A DNA stretch of 43,680 nucleotides from a virus: the IMG/VR virus record IMGVR_UViG_3300023184_000231, positions 1 through 43,680 of that record; one strand, given 5' to 3'. The position numbers were made by a program, and so were the translations under genes. Below the pieces are notes generated by a model. It was not told the DNA's origin. It saw only the letters and a list, made by a program, of their open reading frames with translations, and did not search any database. Positions 17,826 to 25,964 of the stretch are shown here, piece after piece; within the stretch, counting starts at the first letter, position 1; the number at the start of each line of letters is the position of its first letter.

Positions 17826-18782
17826 CTATGCAGCGTTAGTATTTTGCACTTTTGCGTGTGCATCTGGGTTATTAACAACTAAAGCGTACTCTGTTGTTAA
17901 GAGCCAGTTTTGTGAGTCACCTGTTTTAGCAAGTTCTTCTTTAGCCATAGGGCGTAAAGTAGCGACACTAACATAATTAGGGTCAACTGCTAATACACAA
18001 TGATCACGCATGAAACGATCAAGTTTCACAGTATGATTACCAAAGTCAGAAACGTAAATATCAGCAGCACCAGTAATTACAGCTTGTGATGTGCCTTGTA
18101 CGTTATTGTATTTAGTAGCAATACCTGCGAAAGCACCGAAACGTGCTTTGTTAGATGCTGACATAAGGATAAGTGTTGGTTCGCCACCATCTGTCCATGC
18201 TAATTGTAATGCTGACTTTAAGTCTGCTTCTACAAATGTTGAAGCTGTACCGTCTGTTGGAGCTGCAACTGTTCCACTAGCAAAACCAGGTGTTGTACCT
18301 GCTGCTGAACCTGTTGCTAATACTCTGTTGACAATCCATGACTCAATACCTGCTGAAGTTCTAGCAGTAGCAATACCACCTGCTGAAGATGCTTGGTTAC
18401 GAACTAACGCATATTCCATGTCACGTTTAAGTTCTTTACCAGCTTTCATAAGTTGATAAGCTACTTCTGACTTACGACCATATTTTTTAACTACGTCATA
18501 AGTGCCAGAAATTTTAACAGTTTTTGCTGAAATTTGTGTATAGTTTCCTAACACAGTTGTTGCTGCTAATGTTGCGTATGTACTATCAAGACCTTCAAGC
18601 TGTGCGTTAGTAGCTGCTGCTGCTAATGCGTCTGTTTGCCATTGATGGTAAGTTTGTCCTGCTGTTGTTCTTTTTGCTACTGAAAGTAGCGGAGTATCTT
18701 CTGGTGAGATGTCAAAAATAACATCTTCAAAAGACTCTGCAATTCCCTTTCCATTATAACTATTCGTTGCGGCTATTGCCAT
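17826..18782 (-). CDS. Major capsid protein, SU10-like (DUF5309 type)
   Basis: A 318-residue HK97-fold capsid protein of the SU10 type: the N-terminal arm has FEDVIFDISPEDTPLLSVAKRTTA, then HQWQTD, and a helix with KRDMEYALVRNQAS (about 118-131) as spine. The C-terminal part (DRFMRDHCVLAVDP..LRPMAKEELAKTGDS) is characteristic of this family. It forms the icosahedral shell. It follows the scaffold gene by 10 bases and is flanked by terminators upstream of the scaffold and downstream of itself. Confidence 0.85.
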   Translation of the reverse strand: MAIAATNSYNGKGIAESFEDVIFDISPEDTPLLSVAKRTTAGQTYHQWQTDALAAAATNAQLEGLDSTYATLAATTVLGNYTQISAKTVKISGTYDVVKKYGRKSEVAYQLMKAGKELKRDMEYALVRNQASSAGGIATARTSAGIESWIVNRVLATGSAAGTTPGFASGTVAAPTDGTASTFVEADLKSALQLAWTDGGEPTLILMSASNKARFGAFAGIATKYNNVQGTSQAVITGAADIYVSDFGNHTVKLDRFMRDHCVLAVDPNYVSVATLRPMAKEELAKTGDSQNWLLTTEYALVVNNPDAHAKVQNTNAA

Positions 18783-18792
18783 TATATTTCTC

Positions 18793-19773
18793 CTAGATCA
18801 TCTGTTCGATAAGTTGTTGAGCAAATTCTTGTTTGCCAGTTGAGCGTAACGAATCACGCATCTTCTTCGCATTAGAACTTGCCTGCGTTTGTGTATCTTT
18901 TGAACCAGGTTTCACTACCGGTTTTGCGCTAGATACTTTTTTCTTTACACTAGAGTTTTGTTGTAGTTTGCGCCATTGCATAGCGTCATGCAGTACCTTC
19001 ACGTGACGAGGGTCAACAATTGAATTGAGTTCTGCATCTGAAAAGCCATAATCCTTACCAGTAGATAATAGGTCTTGGGTAGTCTGTTGACTCCATCCTG
19101 GTATCTCTTTGGCTAAAGACTCTTTTCCTTTTGCGATCTTCTCTTGCATCAATTGCGTCTGCTTATTAACGACTTCCTGCTTTTTGGCTTCAAACTGTGA
19201 AACTAATGTGCTACGTTCTTGCTGTAGCTGGTTATATGTAAAGAAAAGTTTTTGCGCTTCTACAAAGTCACTATCAGATAACTGATTCCAATTCACGTTA
19301 GCATATTGGTTCAGTTGTTGGTCTAGTGCTGTAATTTGTGCTATTTCACCAATTAACATATTTTGTAGCTCAACTTGTTGCCTAAAGTTTTCCTCTTGAA
19401 CCTTTATGTTCTGTGAGTATGCTTCAAGTTCCTTACGTTGTTCTGCTACTTCCTGTGTCTTCTTGGTGTAATCAAGTCCTTGTTGTGCTAGTGCTACTAC
19501 TTCATCAAGTGGTTTTTCAATTTCCTCACCATTTACCTTTAGCTTTAGTAAGGCAGGCGTTTCCTCTTTCGAGTCACCTTCTTCTTCTGCTTGGTCATCT
19601 GGTGCATCTTCTGTTGCTTCTTCATCTGTAGTTTCTGCTTCCGCTTCTACTTCAGTTTCATCAGCTTCCACCGGTGGTTGTCTTTCCTCAACTATTACGT
19701 CTTGGTCTTCAACAGTATCCAACATAGCCTCTAAACGACTTTGTGGTGACTGCTCATTAGCTTGGTCACTCAT
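18793..19773 (-). CDS. Scaffold protein
   Basis: A 326-residue acidic, mainly helical protein. Residues ~20-75 are glutamate-rich (ETEVEAEAETTDEEATED), the middle is coiled coil (TKKTQEVAEQRKELEAYSQ, SQFEAKKQEVVNKQTQL), and the C-terminus is basic (VKKKVSSAKPVVKPGSK), as in scaffolds that bind capsid through a basic end. It lies between portal and capsid. It guides procapsid assembly and then leaves. An intrinsic terminator lies just upstream; SD AAGGAAA precedes the ATG. Confidence 0.75.
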   Translation of the reverse strand: MSDQANEQSPQSRLEAMLDTVEDQDVIVEERQPPVEADETEVEAEAETTDEEATEDAPDDQAEEEGDSKEETPALLKLKVNGEEIEKPLDEVVALAQQGLDYTKKTQEVAEQRKELEAYSQNIKVQEENFRQQVELQNMLIGEIAQITALDQQLNQYANVNWNQLSDSDFVEAQKLFFTYNQLQQERSTLVSQFEAKKQEVVNKQTQLMQEKIAKGKESLAKEIPGWSQQTTQDLLSTGKDYGFSDAELNSIVDPRHVKVLHDAMQWRKLQQNSSVKKKVSSAKPVVKPGSKDTQTQASSNAKKMRDSLRSTGKQEFAQQLIEQMI

Positions 19774-19797
19774 AATATTTCCTTAAAAATAGACAAT

Positions 19798-19820
19798 AAA
19801 AAAACTCACTAAAGTGAGCT
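19798..19820 (-). terminator. Intrinsic terminator upstream of the scaffold gene
   Basis: Read on the minus strand: GCTCACT, loop TT, AGTGAGT, then T7 (bases 19820 down to 19798). It is a compact, perfect intrinsic terminator between the 89-residue protein gene and scaffold/capsid. Because no promoter is evident between it and the scaffold gene, it would lower scaffold/capsid unless RNA polymerase is antiterminated by the Q-like protein (25635-25964). Confidence 0.8.
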
Positions 19821-19836
19821 TTAAGTAGGCTTGTCC

Positions 19837-20106
19837 TTACCTAAATATCTTTAACTTACTACTTGTTTGGATAGATGCCATCTTACCTGTCTGCATGACA
19901 TCAGTAAGTTGCTTCTCTATTTGGTTTAATAATTGTAATGCGATCACTAGCCTGTTATGTGTTTGTTCATCACCTAATCCGCTAGTTCCCATAGCTTTAA
20001 TAATGTTATCTTTAACAGCTTGCATAGCGTTGATGAATGCTGGGTTCTCTAATACGACACCTGCTTGTTCACCTAACTTAATTTCTTCTAAACTTTTATC
20101 TTTCAT
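19837..20106 (-). CDS. Small helical protein next to portal, unknown function
   Basis: An 89-residue, mostly helical protein (FINAMQAVKDNIIKAM, NRLVIALQLLNQIEKQLTDVM) that overlaps the portal stop by 4 bases. Its place between portal and scaffold in the packaging/head block is typical of small head-assembly accessory genes. No motif beyond helices is visible. Confidence 0.65.
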   Translation of the reverse strand: MKDKSLEEIKLGEQAGVVLENPAFINAMQAVKDNIIKAMGTSGLGDEQTHNRLVIALQLLNQIEKQLTDVMQTGKMASIQTSSKLKIFR

Positions 20107-22094
20107 AGTATGCCTGCTTGAGCTTTAAGTTGTGCAATGGCTAGGTCTGTTTCAGCTTTGAGTTGAGCTTTAAACTTCTCTAACTCTGCCTGTGCAATAA
20201 TCTTTTCACGTTCAATAATAATATCATTCTTACTACGTTCTTGCTCTTGCATCATTTGAGCTTGAGCTTTTTGTTGTTCTATTTGTAGCTGACCTTGCAC
20301 CATGATCTCTGCTTCTGTAGGTTTGTCAGGTTGTGGTTGTCCTTCTTGGTTTGCAGGGTTAGTCCAAAATTCCTCTGGGTTCTTAAAGCCTGCATTCTGT
20401 GTCAGTTTAGCAAGTGCGTTGTATATCTTTTCAGGGCTAGTGATACCTATTTGGATAGCTTCTTTTTGCATCTGTAAGATAGTGGTTAAGTGCATAAGTT
20501 GTTGGTCTTTGTTACCTGCACCCAAGCCTACAGAGATAGACATATCTTTACGAGCTTTCCATTCTCTAGGGTCTACTTCTACCCATCTATTGCGTAGACG
20601 GATAATGTCAGGTTTAGTAAGTGTTGTTCTCACTAACCTATGGACTAATTGGAATAAGTCTTTGACACCTGTTTCTGCGAATGTTCTTGCGACTAACTCT
20701 ATACGTTGTTGTGCTGCACTCATAATTTGAGCAACACCTGAAGCTGTCTTGTTTAGTGAGTTAGAGTCTAACCCTTGGTTATATGCTGTAATACCTGTTC
20801 TCTTTTCTTTCATAGAGTCCATATACTCTACCATTGAGAAGGTAGATGCAGGTAATGGTGGATGCTGTAATGGCATAATAGCTGAACCAGGCTCACCACT
20901 AACACGCACAATACCACCAGGGCGTGATGTAAGCATATCATCTAGGTTTACTCTGTCTGATATGGCATAGCGACCATTGTTAGCTAGATACATATTATCT
21001 AGTTGTCCACGCAATAGCGTAGACTTAATCATTTGTATATCTTGTGTTAAGTCTGAATAGCTACGACCTATGTGTCTATGTGGCATTATCATAGGAGTAA
21101 TACAAGCGAATGGTACATACTCGCATTTTTCTTTATAGATAATTTCGTTACCTAATACAACGTAACGCCATCTTTCACCATTGATCTTAATGTAAGTATC
21201 TTTGACTAGCGCATCATGTTCATCTACAGCTCTGTCAAATTCCTCACTATAAATATCTCTTGCATTAGACTCTTGCTCAAATACGCTTCTAATGTCAGAC
21301 ATGATACCTTCCACTTTAGACTCTGAAAGGTTAAATGCTTCTGCTACCTCTGCAACTGCCATGAGTTCTCTATGTTGCACAAAGCGAGCATCATTAAGTG
21401 AAGGACCTGTAGTGTCTACAGATACCATAATGTTTTCAGGTGCTACGTTCTTTATCTTAATACTGTCTTTGCTCTCTGTTACTTTGAGTTTAACGTCATG
21501 TAACATAGGTTGCATGATAGACATAGGGTCTTGGTTATTCATCATAGCTTGTTGTTGAAGCATAGCTATATCTACACTAGGGTCAGGATAAGCAGTATGT
21601 TCTAATACTTCTGTCTTATCATCTGAAGCAAGCATCTGGAGTTGTGCGTCTGTTAAACCGCTATACTCTACTTCTTCCATCTCGTCTTCAGTTTCAGTAT
21701 AAACCTTGACGTATCCGTTCTTACTTAATAGGGCATCTTTAAACCATACATAGAATATGTTAAAGCCTGCGTTCTTTTCCATGACTACATGGTTTACATA
21801 ATCAGTTTCTTGATCTGCTGCATCTTGGTCTTCAGGACCTTTAGGGTCAAAGGTAACAACTTTATCACCAGCTACAAAAACTTTAAGTAATTGTGGAAGT
21901 GCAGACTCAATAGTATCTTGCACGTCATAAGACACGACTTGGCTACGACCTTCTACTTCGTTGCCGAAAGGTAAGCCTAGATAAAAGTTAATAGCCTCTG
22001 ATCGTTCAAATGACAACTGTGAGTCATTGACACCATAAGACTTACTTTCTTCAGCTTCTATTCTAGCTACTATTTCGCTGTCTGATAATTTCAT
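20103..22094 (-). CDS. Portal protein, podovirus type
   Basis: A 663-residue protein. It starts with a helical domain (FERSEAINFYLGLPFGNEVEGRSQVVSYDVQDTIE, about 29-63) that is typical of podoviral portals, has a wing/stem region (about 230-450) with VPFACITPMIMPHRHIGRS, and a long C-terminal glutamine-rich helical barrel (about 590-660, QQKAQAQMMQEQERSKND). Twelve copies should form the DNA channel at the capsid vertex, binding terminase and the adaptor (13596-14210). Start overlaps the terminase stop. Confidence 0.85.
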   Translation of the reverse strand: MKLSDSEIVARIEAEESKSYGVNDSQLSFERSEAINFYLGLPFGNEVEGRSQVVSYDVQDTIESALPQLLKVFVAGDKVVTFDPKGPEDQDAADQETDYVNHVVMEKNAGFNIFYVWFKDALLSKNGYVKVYTETEDEMEEVEYSGLTDAQLQMLASDDKTEVLEHTAYPDPSVDIAMLQQQAMMNNQDPMSIMQPMLHDVKLKVTESKDSIKIKNVAPENIMVSVDTTGPSLNDARFVQHRELMAVAEVAEAFNLSESKVEGIMSDIRSVFEQESNARDIYSEEFDRAVDEHDALVKDTYIKINGERWRYVVLGNEIIYKEKCEYVPFACITPMIMPHRHIGRSYSDLTQDIQMIKSTLLRGQLDNMYLANNGRYAISDRVNLDDMLTSRPGGIVRVSGEPGSAIMPLQHPPLPASTFSMVEYMDSMKEKRTGITAYNQGLDSNSLNKTASGVAQIMSAAQQRIELVARTFAETGVKDLFQLVHRLVRTTLTKPDIIRLRNRWVEVDPREWKARKDMSISVGLGAGNKDQQLMHLTTILQMQKEAIQIGITSPEKIYNALAKLTQNAGFKNPEEFWTNPANQEGQPQPDKPTEAEIMVQGQLQIEQQKAQAQMMQEQERSKNDIIIEREKIIAQAELEKFKAQLKAETDLAIAQLKAQAGIL

Positions 22095-23353
22095 TAAACA
22101 ATTCCCATATTATTATATTGTATCTTATTGGATGTCCATGATTCATTCTTCATGTTCTCAATAGATGTGCATAAATACCTAAAGGCATCAGCTCCATGAG
22201 AATACTCGTCATGTAGTGGTGCGCCAGGCTCATTGGTTGCAGAGTTTATAGCTCTACGATAATTCTTTAAACATTCCACTAAACGAGATGATGACTTATC
22301 AAAGTATATTCTGTGGAAGTTCATGCGAGATAACTTAATACCTGACTCTATATCATTCTTTGGCACTATGTTTACATCCCATCCACGTTTACGCATGATG
22401 TCTTCTGCTGATATACCATGCTTAAAGTCTTTAGACTGTCCGTCATGTGGTAGAAACATTGTTCCCCAATTATAAGATAAGTCTTTTAACTGTGCTGAAT
22501 AACTATCTAGTGTCCGGTGATCGTCTTCTATGTAACCTATAATTCTTATATCTGATACACCACGTTGGCATAGGATAACTGACATACTGTCGTTCCATCC
22601 CAAGTCCATGACGATATGAACCTTTAACATAGGGTCATAAGGAACTGCTGTAACACGACCAGCTTCTTGTGCTTCTCTTATTTCATTAGCATAAATAGCA
22701 CCATCAACTGCTGCCTTACAATCACCTTCCCAGATGTTGTTATAGTCAGGGTTAGTCTTCTCACTATGCTTACGTTCTATTTCCAAGACTTCAGGAAACC
22801 ATGGGTTATCATGGTAATTAACTTTAACGACTTTAGCGTTATCCGGTGGACTGATAACAAACCTTTGGTATGTATCGTCTGTATCTATATTAGGGTTAAA
22901 TGATACCCATATTTCAGAGTCAGGCTTTCTTATAGTGGGTATAAGAATATCCCATGACTTCTTACTAACTGTTTGTGATTCCTCTACCCATACTATATCG
23001 CATCCTTCAAAAGACTTAATAGACTCGACAGTATTCGTAGCAAGACCAGTAAAGCTAAAACTTGAACCATTAAGACCACGAATTTCTGCTTCCAAGACCT
23101 CGTAGAATGCACCAAGCCCAAGTGCTTGTATTTGGTCGTTAAGTAATGCATGAACAGACTGTTTGATAGACTTTTGAATTTCTCTAGCACAAAGTATCCT
23201 TAATGGCTTATTGCTTGCCTGTAATAGTAATGCTCTTGCCATCCCCCAAGACTTTCCACTACCACGACCACCATAAGCTACCTTGTATCTATGTGGTTGG
23301 AATAGGAAGTCTAGCTTATCAGGAAACTGGGCTATCGTCTTTTGGTTTAACAA
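22094..23353 (-). CDS. terL: Terminase large subunit
   Basis: A 419-residue packaging motor. The ATPase domain has Walker A GGRGSGKS (28-35), Walker B DIVWVEE (119-125) and a coupling motif in WVSFNPN (149-155). The nuclease domain has its first acidic residue in IVMDLGWNDS (D250), a second acidic patch in YIEDDH (about 275-280) and HDEYSHGADAFRY near 388-400. This is a PBSX/Terminase_3-like type. It overlaps the end of the small-subunit gene by 35 bases. Confidence 0.92.
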   Translation of the reverse strand: MLNQKTIAQFPDKLDFLFQPHRYKVAYGGRGSGKSWGMARALLLQASNKPLRILCAREIQKSIKQSVHALLNDQIQALGLGAFYEVLEAEIRGLNGSSFSFTGLATNTVESIKSFEGCDIVWVEESQTVSKKSWDILIPTIRKPDSEIWVSFNPNIDTDDTYQRFVISPPDNAKVVKVNYHDNPWFPEVLEIERKHSEKTNPDYNNIWEGDCKAAVDGAIYANEIREAQEAGRVTAVPYDPMLKVHIVMDLGWNDSMSVILCQRGVSDIRIIGYIEDDHRTLDSYSAQLKDLSYNWGTMFLPHDGQSKDFKHGISAEDIMRKRGWDVNIVPKNDIESGIKLSRMNFHRIYFDKSSSRLVECLKNYRRAINSATNEPGAPLHDEYSHGADAFRYLCTSIENMKNESWTSNKIQYNNMGIV

Positions 23354-23636
23354 AGTCTAATCCAATGCTGATAGGTAAGTCTTTACCATCTACGCCTGAT
23401 AGTTCTGTAGTAGCTATAGCTTTGCCATCTATTCTATCGCCTATTTCCTTGATAGCACCTAGATCACCTTCTTGTGCTTTCTCATATAGCTTCTCTGCAA
23501 TAGCGTGTATTCTTTTGTAGTCTTCTTGGACTGCTAACTTCCTAATTGTATTTGCCCATATTCTATTGTTTTTATTAGAATTAATATTGCCTACCGGTGC
23601 GCCTACTTTAGTTTCTTTATCTTCATTGTTATCCAT
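23319..23636 (-). CDS. Terminase small subunit-like protein
   Basis: A 105-residue protein with GAPVGNINSNKNNRIWANTIRK at its start, a pattern of the DUF5681-type small-terminase-like proteins, followed by a helical region (RIHAIAEKLYEKAQEGDLGAIKEI). It would recognise phage DNA and hand it to the large subunit encoded directly downstream. Assignment rests on position and this pattern. Confidence 0.7.
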   Translation of the reverse strand: MDNNEDKETKVGAPVGNINSNKNNRIWANTIRKLAVQEDYKRIHAIAEKLYEKAQEGDLGAIKEIGDRIDGKAIATTELSGVDGKDLPISIGLDFVKPKDDSPVS

Positions 23637-23670
23637 TGTTTTGCAACTCCGTTAGGTTGGTTGCCCTCTG

Positions 23671-24369
23671 TTATAGTTCTGACTCTTTGTCTTGTCCTGT
23701 TAAGGGATATATCATTCTATGGTAAGTCTGCCACCACTCTTTTGCGTAATCAGTATTCTGATAATCCTTAAAGCAAGGTGTGCCGAGGGTGTGATGGACT
23801 AACTTAACATCTTTGTTATATTCTTGTTCTGTTTCTAACCAATTCCATTCTTTAGGAAGGTTGCCTACTTGGTCTTGATGTTTTAGCCAGGCAAACCTAT
23901 GTAAGTACTTACCACTAGATGATGTAACGAATTCTGGTGTGAGTTGCTTGTTTAACCAATGACCGCAGTTCCATAACATGACGCTACTCCAATTTTTGCA
24001 TGGGTAGTCTTCGTTCTTTGCACCTAGATATTTAGTGGGATGCTTTGTCTTATAGTGATGCTTAACTACTTTTACAGCTTCGTTTATATTATAGTCTTTT
24101 ACTAACTCTGCTATATCTGATCTACATATCATATCGCCATCACAGAATAGGGCTAGACCTTTAAAGTCTGATAGATATGGCACTAGGAAGCGTGAGTAGA
24201 TAAACGCATTACTTCCATCTGTGTGTGTTTCTTTGTATTCTGATAATGTATTTAATGCTAGTGGAGTAAAGCTCACCGGTATAGTTGCGTGTTCTATTAC
24301 TGACTGACAGAAGACATGATATGCAACTGGTTCTACTTTACCATCAAAGCCTACAAATATTTTTAACAT
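23671..24369 (-). CDS. GT8-like glycosyltransferase
   Basis: A 232-residue protein of the nucleotide-sugar-dependent GT-A type: FVGFD at the N-terminus, a donor/metal DxD in LALFCDGDM (D77-D79), acceptor-side SSVMLWNCGHW (about 129-139), and a metal-binding-like VHHTLGTPCF near the end. It is one gene upstream of terminase, away from the other sugar genes. Given the dCMP hydroxymethylase-like gene, one attractive but unproven role is to glycosylate hydroxymethylated DNA; virion glycosylation is equally possible. Confidence 0.7.
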   Translation of the reverse strand: MLKIFVGFDGKVEPVAYHVFCQSVIEHATIPVSFTPLALNTLSEYKETHTDGSNAFIYSRFLVPYLSDFKGLALFCDGDMICRSDIAELVKDYNINEAVKVVKHHYKTKHPTKYLGAKNEDYPCKNWSSVMLWNCGHWLNKQLTPEFVTSSSGKYLHRFAWLKHQDQVGNLPKEWNWLETEQEYNKDVKLVHHTLGTPCFKDYQNTDYAKEWWQTYHRMIYPLTGQDKESEL

Positions 24370-24662
24370 TATTTTTTATTGCGTGAACTGATATTCTTTG
24401 CCTTTGTTTTTGCATCTGCTTTTGATGATGCACCCCAAGCCTTTAAAGATAGTAATAGTCTAGTGGGTTCACCATTAGGTTTACGTTCTGGTCCTGGCAT
24501 ATTACCCATTCTTGCTAGGAAAGATGCACGTCTAGGGTTATCACCTGACTTTACTGGTGCTTTTAGAGTGCCACCTGTTTCAGCTTTGTATGATGCACGA
24601 CCTTTGGCATTGAGTCCGCCTTTAGGGTTCTTGCCTGCTTTCTTTTGCCAAGCTGCACTCAT
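24369..24662 (-). CDS. Small basic protein, DUF6321-like
   Basis: A 97-residue, strongly basic protein with GGLNAKGRASYKAETGGTLKAPV and SFLARMGNMPGPERKPNGEPTR; this matches the pattern I associate with DUF6321. It could bind DNA or RNA. It overlaps the gene upstream by ATGA (24659-24662) and the glycosyltransferase start by one base, so it is coupled to both. Confidence 0.7.
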   Translation of the reverse strand: MSAAWQKKAGKNPKGGLNAKGRASYKAETGGTLKAPVKSGDNPRRASFLARMGNMPGPERKPNGEPTRLLLSLKAWGASSKADAKTKAKNISSRNKK

Positions 24663-24808
24663 TTCTTTTTCTTAGCTGTCTTTGCTGATTGTTTAAATGC
24701 CATAGCTGTAGGTGCGCCCTTTGTTCCTGGCTTTCTCATGCGCTCATTAGAGCCAGCTTTAATTCTAGCTTTCTTTGCTGCAATATTTGCGTATAAACCT
24801 GGTTTCAT
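24659..24808 (-). CDS. 49-residue basic phage protein
   Basis: A 49-residue lysine-rich protein (KPGLYANIAAKKARI, RMRKPGTKGAPTAMAFKQSA, ending AKKKK). Similar tiny proteins lie beside DUF6321-like genes in many phages. It is bounded by an ATGA overlap with its downstream gene. The highly basic, disordered composition suggests nucleic-acid or head-interior binding; no function is known to me. Confidence 0.7.
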   Translation of the reverse strand: MKPGLYANIAAKKARIKAGSNERMRKPGTKGAPTAMAFKQSAKTAKKKK

Positions 24809-24809
24809 G

Positions 24810-25253
24810 TTATTTTTTTCCGTAAAGATGTTTAGACATAATAAGAGTTTGTTTTTCTTTAGTAGTCATTGGCTTTGTAATTGGACCACCTACTAACCAT
24901 GCACTACATGTTCTATCTGCTGCGCACTTAAACTCGAACAGCTCGCAGTAACCGAGATTACTTGAGTCAACTACCTCAGATGAGTATGTTTCGTTATCTG
25001 ACTCTTCACCTTGTATGCCACTAACTATGCAATCCATCATTTCAGGAGTTTGGATAAATGCAGAGCAATTACCACAACGCATAGTCTTTGCAGTTTCTAC
25101 TGGAGTTTGCCATTCATCTGACTTGGCAATCCAAAATTCTTTGTTTGGTTTGTCTGGGTTAGCTGGACCATAACCTACATTTTTAAACGCCCAGTCCCTA
25201 TTTTTTAGGTTGAGTTTTACGTCATGTGTTACGATTGGACATTCTTTAGCCAT
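24810..25253 (-). CDS. Cysteine-rich (metal-binding?) phage protein
   Basis: A 147-residue protein with seven cysteines, among them MRCGNCSAF (about 58-66), MDCIVSG and the closing set GYCELFEFKCAADRTCSAWLVGGP (about 101-124). The spacing suggests a zinc or iron-sulfur site, and the GYC..FKCAADRTC block is repeated in phage proteins of unknown role. Its ATG overlaps the stop of the upstream small gene as TAATG. Confidence 0.65.
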   Translation of the reverse strand: MAKECPIVTHDVKLNLKNRDWAFKNVGYGPANPDKPNKEFWIAKSDEWQTPVETAKTMRCGNCSAFIQTPEMMDCIVSGIQGEESDNETYSSEVVDSSNLGYCELFEFKCAADRTCSAWLVGGPITKPMTTKEKQTLIMSKHLYGKK

Positions 25254-25423
25254 TATTTTTTCTTTTTAGCCATGCCACTAACACTTAATGCAATAGCGGT
25301 CGCTTGTTTAGGGCTTGAAACTTTTTTAGATGACTTACCTACGTTTAAAGTTCCTGCACCAAATTCTTTATAAACTTTTTTCATTTTTGCCATCTTGCCT
25401 ACTTTGGTTGTTGGTTTCTTCAT
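25253..25423 (-). CDS. 56-residue basic protein, DUF6496-like
   Basis: A 56-residue lysine-rich protein with KKVYKEFGAGTLNVGKSSKK and PKQATAIALS, which fits the DUF6496 pattern (basic linker followed by KQAIAIALSE). The ATG at 25423 has a good SD (AAGGA, 7 bases upstream). It overlaps the zinc-ribbon reading frame upstream by 56 bases in another frame, and its stop overlaps the next ATG (TAATG). Confidence 0.7.
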   Translation of the reverse strand: MKKPTTKVGKMAKMKKVYKEFGAGTLNVGKSSKKVSSPKQATAIALSVSGMAKKKK

Positions 25424-25526
25424 GTGGCTTCCTTAACTTAATAAATGTATCAAACTGACAATTTTGGCAAACAGGATAACCGGTTGAGTCGTATGCTTCA
25501 CCGCATTGTTCACAAACATTGACCAT
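25368..25526 (-). CDS. Possible 52-residue zinc-ribbon protein at the terminator exit
   Basis: The frame encodes CEQCGEAYDSTGYPVCQNC (residues 5-23), a clean four-cysteine CxxC-CxxC ribbon, so it is probably real. Its ATG directly follows the T8 tract of the intrinsic terminator, and the only G-rich sequence upstream lies in the hairpin stem. It can therefore be translated only from RNA that reads through the terminator or by weak initiation, making it the first gene of the late transcript. Start choice is not certain. Confidence 0.5.
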   Translation of the reverse strand: MVNVCEQCGEAYDSTGYPVCQNCQFDTFIKLRKPHEETNNQSRQDGKNEKSL

Positions 25527-25552
25527 AAAAAAAAGCCCTATTCAAGTAGGGC
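25527..25552 (-). terminator. Intrinsic terminator of the late leader (tR'-like)
   Basis: On the minus strand a perfect 6-bp stem GCCCTA / TAGGGC with loop CTTGAA is followed by T8. It lies about 45-65 bases after the predicted start of the promoter at 25601-25630 and directly before the first late gene, so it would stop transcripts unless antiterminated. Confidence 0.85.
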
Positions 25553-25600
25553 GAGTTGGAGATTACTAAAAAATGAACGCTTCTCGTCCATAGAGTTAGG

Positions 25601-25630
25601 ATTATACTACATTTCATAATAAATGTACAA
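25601..25630 (-). promoter_or_regulatory. Late promoter candidate (PR'-like), reading left
   Basis: On the minus strand: -35 TTGTAC (25630-25625), 18-base spacer, -10 TATAAT (25606-25601), predicted start near 25594. The resulting RNA would reach the terminator after about 68 bases. It follows the Q-like gene directly, the order found in lambdoid late control regions. The leader also has a 17-codon frame starting at 25591 and ending in the terminator stem; I do not call it a gene. Confidence 0.65.
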
Positions 25631-25634
25631 TGTT

Positions 25635-25964
25635 TTATGCATCTATTTTACGAGAGGCCATCGTAAGTAAATTGTCAATAGCCATCTCTAATTTGTATTC
25701 GTAAGCAAAAGGCTTTTTACAACTTAAATATCTATAAAAAATAGCTTCCTGTTGATCAACGGGTAATCCATGTATAAGAGTATCGATAATTTTAATATTG
25801 TTAACATCTTGAGCTAATATTAATTCGTCAAAAGAATCTGACGTAGAAGCTCCTCCACTCATCATAACTAATGATTTAGATGGAAAACCTAACTTATGTG
25901 CTGGCTTTTTCATCCAAATAGACCAATCTTCAATTATCTGTAAAAGCCTATCAGTACTAAGCAT
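25635..25964 (-). CDS. Q-like antitermination protein (Phage_antitermQ type)
   Basis: A 109-residue helical protein. The opening helix with paired tryptophans (EDWSIWMKKPAHKLGFPSKS, W14 and W17), a variable middle, then LIHGLPVDQQEAIFYRYLS and a last helix pair resembles the short Q proteins of phage 21/933W type. These bind RNA polymerase paused at PR' and let it read through the next terminator. Here a strong promoter and terminator follow within 110 bases, which supports the assignment. The helix-turn-helix-like LPxxxxxAIFxRYL could also fit a sigma-like regulator. Confidence 0.65.
   Translation of the reverse strand: MLSTDRLLQIIEDWSIWMKKPAHKLGFPSKSLVMMSGGASTSDSFDELILAQDVNNIKIIDTLIHGLPVDQQEAIFYRYLSCKKPFAYEYKLEMAIDNLLTMASRKIDA

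Noticed and set aside
24645-24896. Plus-strand open frame opposite the small basic genes
   Set aside because: Composition mirrors the lysine-rich minus-strand genes, which are tied by ATGA/TAATG overlaps.
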